Below are positions 61,504-64,000 of a stretch of DNA of 64,000 nt, piece by piece. The notes beneath the pieces were generated by a model, which was given only the letters and a program-made list of their open reading frames with translations, had not been told where the DNA came from and ran no database searches. Both the position numbers and the translations under genes were made by a program. This stretch comes from Tubiluchus corallicola (taxonomy: Eukaryota; Priapulida; Priapulimorpha; Priapulimorphida; Tubiluchidae). Location: positions 744,001 to 808,000 of the forward strand of contig JAQGDQ010000045.1 of NCBI GenBank assembly GCA_030141605.1, read 5' to 3'. Position 1 is the stretch's first letter; every line of letters starts with the position of its first letter.

Positions 61504-61697
61504 TGCTACTTAGGCCTTACTGGGCATTGGCAACATAACAGGTTCAATCGTTTCAGCAATACTTTAATTTGCTGAAGTGTTTTGTATGTCAATGTTTGTT
61601 TTTGTACCCCTAGGAAAACTTATGTTGCATCCTATTATTACATACATAGCTGGGAATATAACCCTTGCTATAGTTTTTTGCTGTAACTATGTGATAT

Positions 61698-61768
61698 TAA
61701 CTTTTATATGGTTACTATTACTCTGTTAGTTTAGTTTATTCCTGCTAATTAAATTAAAACTTTGAAAC
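61698..61768 (+). repeat. 71-bp inverted-repeat partner, upstream of the PLK1 promoter
   Basis: The sequence from TAACTTTTATATGGTTACTA to AAAACTTTGAAACA recurs inverted at 63446-63516 with about two mismatches. It lies about 0.2 kb upstream of the first CCAAT box. Confidence 0.9.
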
Positions 61769-61934
61769 ATTTTTTCCATTTTCTATATAAAAAGTTAATG
61801 ACACAGGCTTAATGAAGCTCCGACTGTATCAAAGATATCATCATGCATAATAATATTTCTAACGTAATCTCATCTATGGACATCATGCTCAAGTACTCAT
61901 AGATATGTTTACTCGAGCCTTTGCTTGAAGGCTC

Positions 61935-62042
61935 ATTGGCCCGTTTAAATGGTATTCGTCAGCCAATGGCAATGTGCGATTTTCGTGCAGCGTATCCAAT
62001 CATAAAACGTGTACCATCTAAACAACACCGATTATATTTGAA
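61935..62042 (+). promoter_or_regulatory. PLK1 promoter: three CCAAT boxes and a CHR-type TTTGAA
   Basis: An inverted CCAAT (ATTGG) at 61935-61939 and CCAAT at 61963-61967 and 61996-62000 are spaced 28 and 33 bp. TTTGAA follows at 62037-62042, 85 bp before the ATG. NF-Y boxes about 31-33 bp apart with a downstream CHR are the known arrangement in vertebrate G2/M promoters. Function here is inferred from that. Confidence 0.6.
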
Positions 62043-62126
62043 AGCACAATTTTGATCTCGATTGTTAGTGTTTTAAACAAAGTTTTTTTAGTTCATTTAT
62101 GTTTTTTCGTGAGGATATTAAAAAAG

Positions 62127-62225
62127 ATGTCAAGCAAGCCAGATCTTAAGGTAAAGGAAGTACCAGAGATTGTTATCGATCCAAAATCGCAGAAAAGATA
62201 TACTAGAGGTCGATATTTGGGAAAG
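62127..62225 (+). CDS. PLK1: Polo-like kinase 1, first coding exon (gene continues beyond the window)
   Basis: ATG at 62127; 33 codons then donor AAG|gtattg, phase 0. The end KEVPEIVIDPKSQKRYTRG then RYLGK matches human PLK1 KEIPEVLVDPRSRRRYVRG and RFLGK, which leads straight into the GGFAKC glycine loop; the intron therefore falls inside the ATP-binding loop motif. The PLK2/3 version is less similar. PLK1 is the mitotic kinase acting at centrosomes, kinetochores and the cytokinetic midzone. The kinase and polo-box exons are not in this window: no GGFAKC sequence was found up to 64000. Confidence 0.9.
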
Positions 62226-62799
62226 GTATTGTACGTTTTACGTTACTACTACTAGATTGCAGTCTGTAGTATTGTATAACTATACTTTTTATTTTTTAAT
62301 TAAACAACATTTAGCAGTTGTGAGATTGTTCATTGTCTTATCAAATTAATATTATGACTAATTACACAAACCGTGTTGTGGTTAGACTTCTTAAAGCTTC
62401 ACAAGCAAGCAAGTACACAATGTCGAATTAAATTTGCCGTAGATCGACAGGGCGATGCCTATAATTAGGCTTTTTACCCATAATTATGTCTGGCATTTTA
62501 TGTTTATGTTTTCTCTCAAAAATTGTCTGTCGGATGTATCCTATGTAATATCATGTATATCGGAAGTTATATCATATTCATAATCATGGCGATTAGTAAC
62601 ACCGCCATACTGGGGATTAGTAACTGAAATAGGCATATGGCCTCTAAAACATAAAGTGAATTATAGGAGATTGATGTTTTATCGGAATTTACTGATTAGT
62701 AAACAAAGAGATTAGCATCAGAGGTACTCGAAATGCAAATAAACAGTGCACGTGAAAGGTCATGGTATAATGAAGTAGTTGAGGCTGCAAAATATATAC

Positions 62800-63280
62800 C
62801 ATAGATGCTAATAAAGAAAGGGTGAAGGTCATGAAAAAGTCTGAATGGAAGAAATAAATAAAGAATAAGATTGAATGTTGTATACAGAATGAATGTGCAG
62901 AAAAATGCAGGAGCAGCACTAAATTAAGATTTTTAAGGCATACCGAGTGGAAACGACAAAATTACATGGACACATGCAAGCGAGAAGAAGTTAAAGATAT
63001 ATTGAAAATAAGACTGAATATGATTAAAGTTAAAGGGAACTACAAGAATGAGTTTAAGGATCAGTTATTATGCCCAGTGTGTGTGGAAGATGATGACACT
63101 AAGAAACATATGCTTAGATGTGACAGATATAGAGAATGGAAAAAAAATTTGAACTCAGATATATTAATGAATAGTGAAAAGAAAAGATTGCTAGAAATAA
63201 GAAATCTAGTGAACGAATGCATGGAGTACAGGATAAAGACATTAAACTTGGAAAAGACAACTAAAAGATCAGCGTTATAG
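62800..63280 (+). mobile_element. LINE ORF2 C-terminal fragment with zinc-knuckle-like CCHC
   Basis: An open frame of about 104 codons (after one upstream stop) reads DILKIRLNMIKVKGNYKNEF and CPVCVEDDDTKKHMLRCDRY. C-x2-C-x8-H-x3-C after an IR..M..VK.N...K segment is the usual C-terminal end of many non-LTR ORF2 proteins. It lies in sense orientation in the PLK1 intron. Confidence 0.8.
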
Positions 63281-63445
63281 AAGAATAGACTTTGCACCCT
63301 ATGAAGGTGCCCGCCTCTAATAGGTGGAGAGAGTCGAGTATCGCAATCGCAATATGTTCATAACGTGTAATATACAAATATGGTTACAAATTGTGTAATA
63401 TATATATATTTAACTTTTTATATATATAACTTTGTATATAAAAAT

Positions 63446-63513
63446 GTGTCAAAGTTTTAATTTAATTAGCAGGAATAAACTAAACTAATAGAGTAATAGT
63501 AACCATATAAAAG

Positions 63514-63516
<3 letters not shown>
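63446..63516 (-). repeat. 71-bp inverted-repeat partner, inside PLK1 intron 1
   Basis: The reverse complement of 61698-61768 with about two mismatches. It abuts a (TA)n run and lies about 165 bp beyond the LINE stop codon. Confidence 0.9.

Positions 63517-63545
<29 letters not shown>
63515..63545. repeat. (TA)n microsatellite
   Basis: About 15 TA units directly after the inverted-repeat copy. A second, shorter AT-rich run lies at about 63402-63440. Confidence 0.9.
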
Positions 63546-63548
<3 letters not shown>

Positions 63549-64000
63549 AAGACATCAGTGATTTATACGTGAAACATATATTTGGAACATGGGAATATGG
63601 GAACATGAGTGGAATCACAAAAAATTCGTTGTATTGTACACAATTAAAATATCAGTAGAGAACAGGCATTACGAGCGATCGATGGATTTACCTCTAGCTT
63701 TAAACGTTGGATATGGACATGGATATACGTAGCCAATCAAATTGTAATTAGTTTGTAATATTTTTGAAAGGGTTAATGACAGTTGTTTTACTTTTGCCTT
63801 TTGACAGTATTTTTGTAACCACCACACTGTACCATGGTTTGATGTAATTTTGCATTGCTTGTAAACTTTTATGTCCACTGTCGAAATGACTAAATTTTGA
63901 AATGACAATAAGAGAATGAATATGAATTAAAAGATAATTTTAAATATGTGTATAAAGCTTAAGCTTTATATACCCAGGGCTATTGGTTTGCAAAAGTTAA

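Larger units (their letters stand above)
62226..64000 (+). other. PLK1 intron 1 (5' part)
   Basis: Contains a LINE 3' fragment (62800-63280), the second 71-bp inverted-repeat copy and AT microsatellites. No further PLK1 exon was recognised before the window ends. Confidence 0.65.

Noticed and set aside
1-64000. CRISPR arrays, prophage, operons or bacterial promoters
   Set aside because: Spliced metazoan genes, LINEs and a nuclear tRNA show eukaryotic chromosomal DNA. The direct repeats are adjacent tandem copies without unique spacers.

Overview
The window is AT-rich nuclear DNA (by eye about two thirds A+T) from an invertebrate animal. Genes are split by GT-AG introns of about 1-4.5 kb. I recognise four metazoan protein genes, one nuclear tRNA gene, several decayed non-LTR retrotransposons, a TA-flanked MITE and many tandem repeats. 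No bacterial-type operon, CRISPR array or prophage is present. The phylum cannot be fixed from sequence alone.

Layout. 1-9012: mostly non-coding, with three weak exon-like stretches on the minus strand. 9013-9084: tRNA-Gln(TTG). 9085-13371: 3' flank of the next gene, with a palindrome and a 455-bp MITE. 13372-25414 (minus): eight consecutive in-phase exons of a BCL9/Legless-family Wnt co-activator. Its two 5'-most exons encode a segment that aligns without gaps to the CECR2 chromatin-remodelling family, so the model is a possible CECR2-WHIM/BCL9 fusion. 25415-44573: about 19 kb without a recognised coding exon, holding tandem duplications, SINE-like tRNA heads, several CpG-rich patches and possible 5' exons of the BCL9-like gene. 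44574-52927 (minus): a complete five-exon PINX1 gene whose introns carry antisense LINE debris. 55156-56409 (minus): a complete, intronless cyclin B3. 56410-62126: LINE remains, a 0.55-kb (AAAGT)n array and a 213-bp tandem duplication, ending in a promoter with three CCAAT boxes and a CHR-like TTTGAA. 62127-62225 (plus): first coding exon of a Polo-like kinase 1, which continues beyond the window. 62226-64000: its first intron, with a LINE 3' fragment and a 71-bp sequence that is inverted relative to a copy upstream of the promoter.

Cyclin B3 and PLK1 are both mitotic regulators. They are arranged head to head, and both have upstream elements of the cell-cycle type (CCAAT/CHR for PLK1; MYB/CHR-like for cyclin B3). 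PINX1 (a G-patch nucleolar/telomerase/chromosome factor) lies in tandem with cyclin B3. The BCL9-like gene would act in beta-catenin-dependent transcription.

The observation most worth following is the CECR2-type N-terminus spliced in frame to BCL9. It rests on homology recalled by eye and on splice-phase continuity, and it needs transcript evidence.
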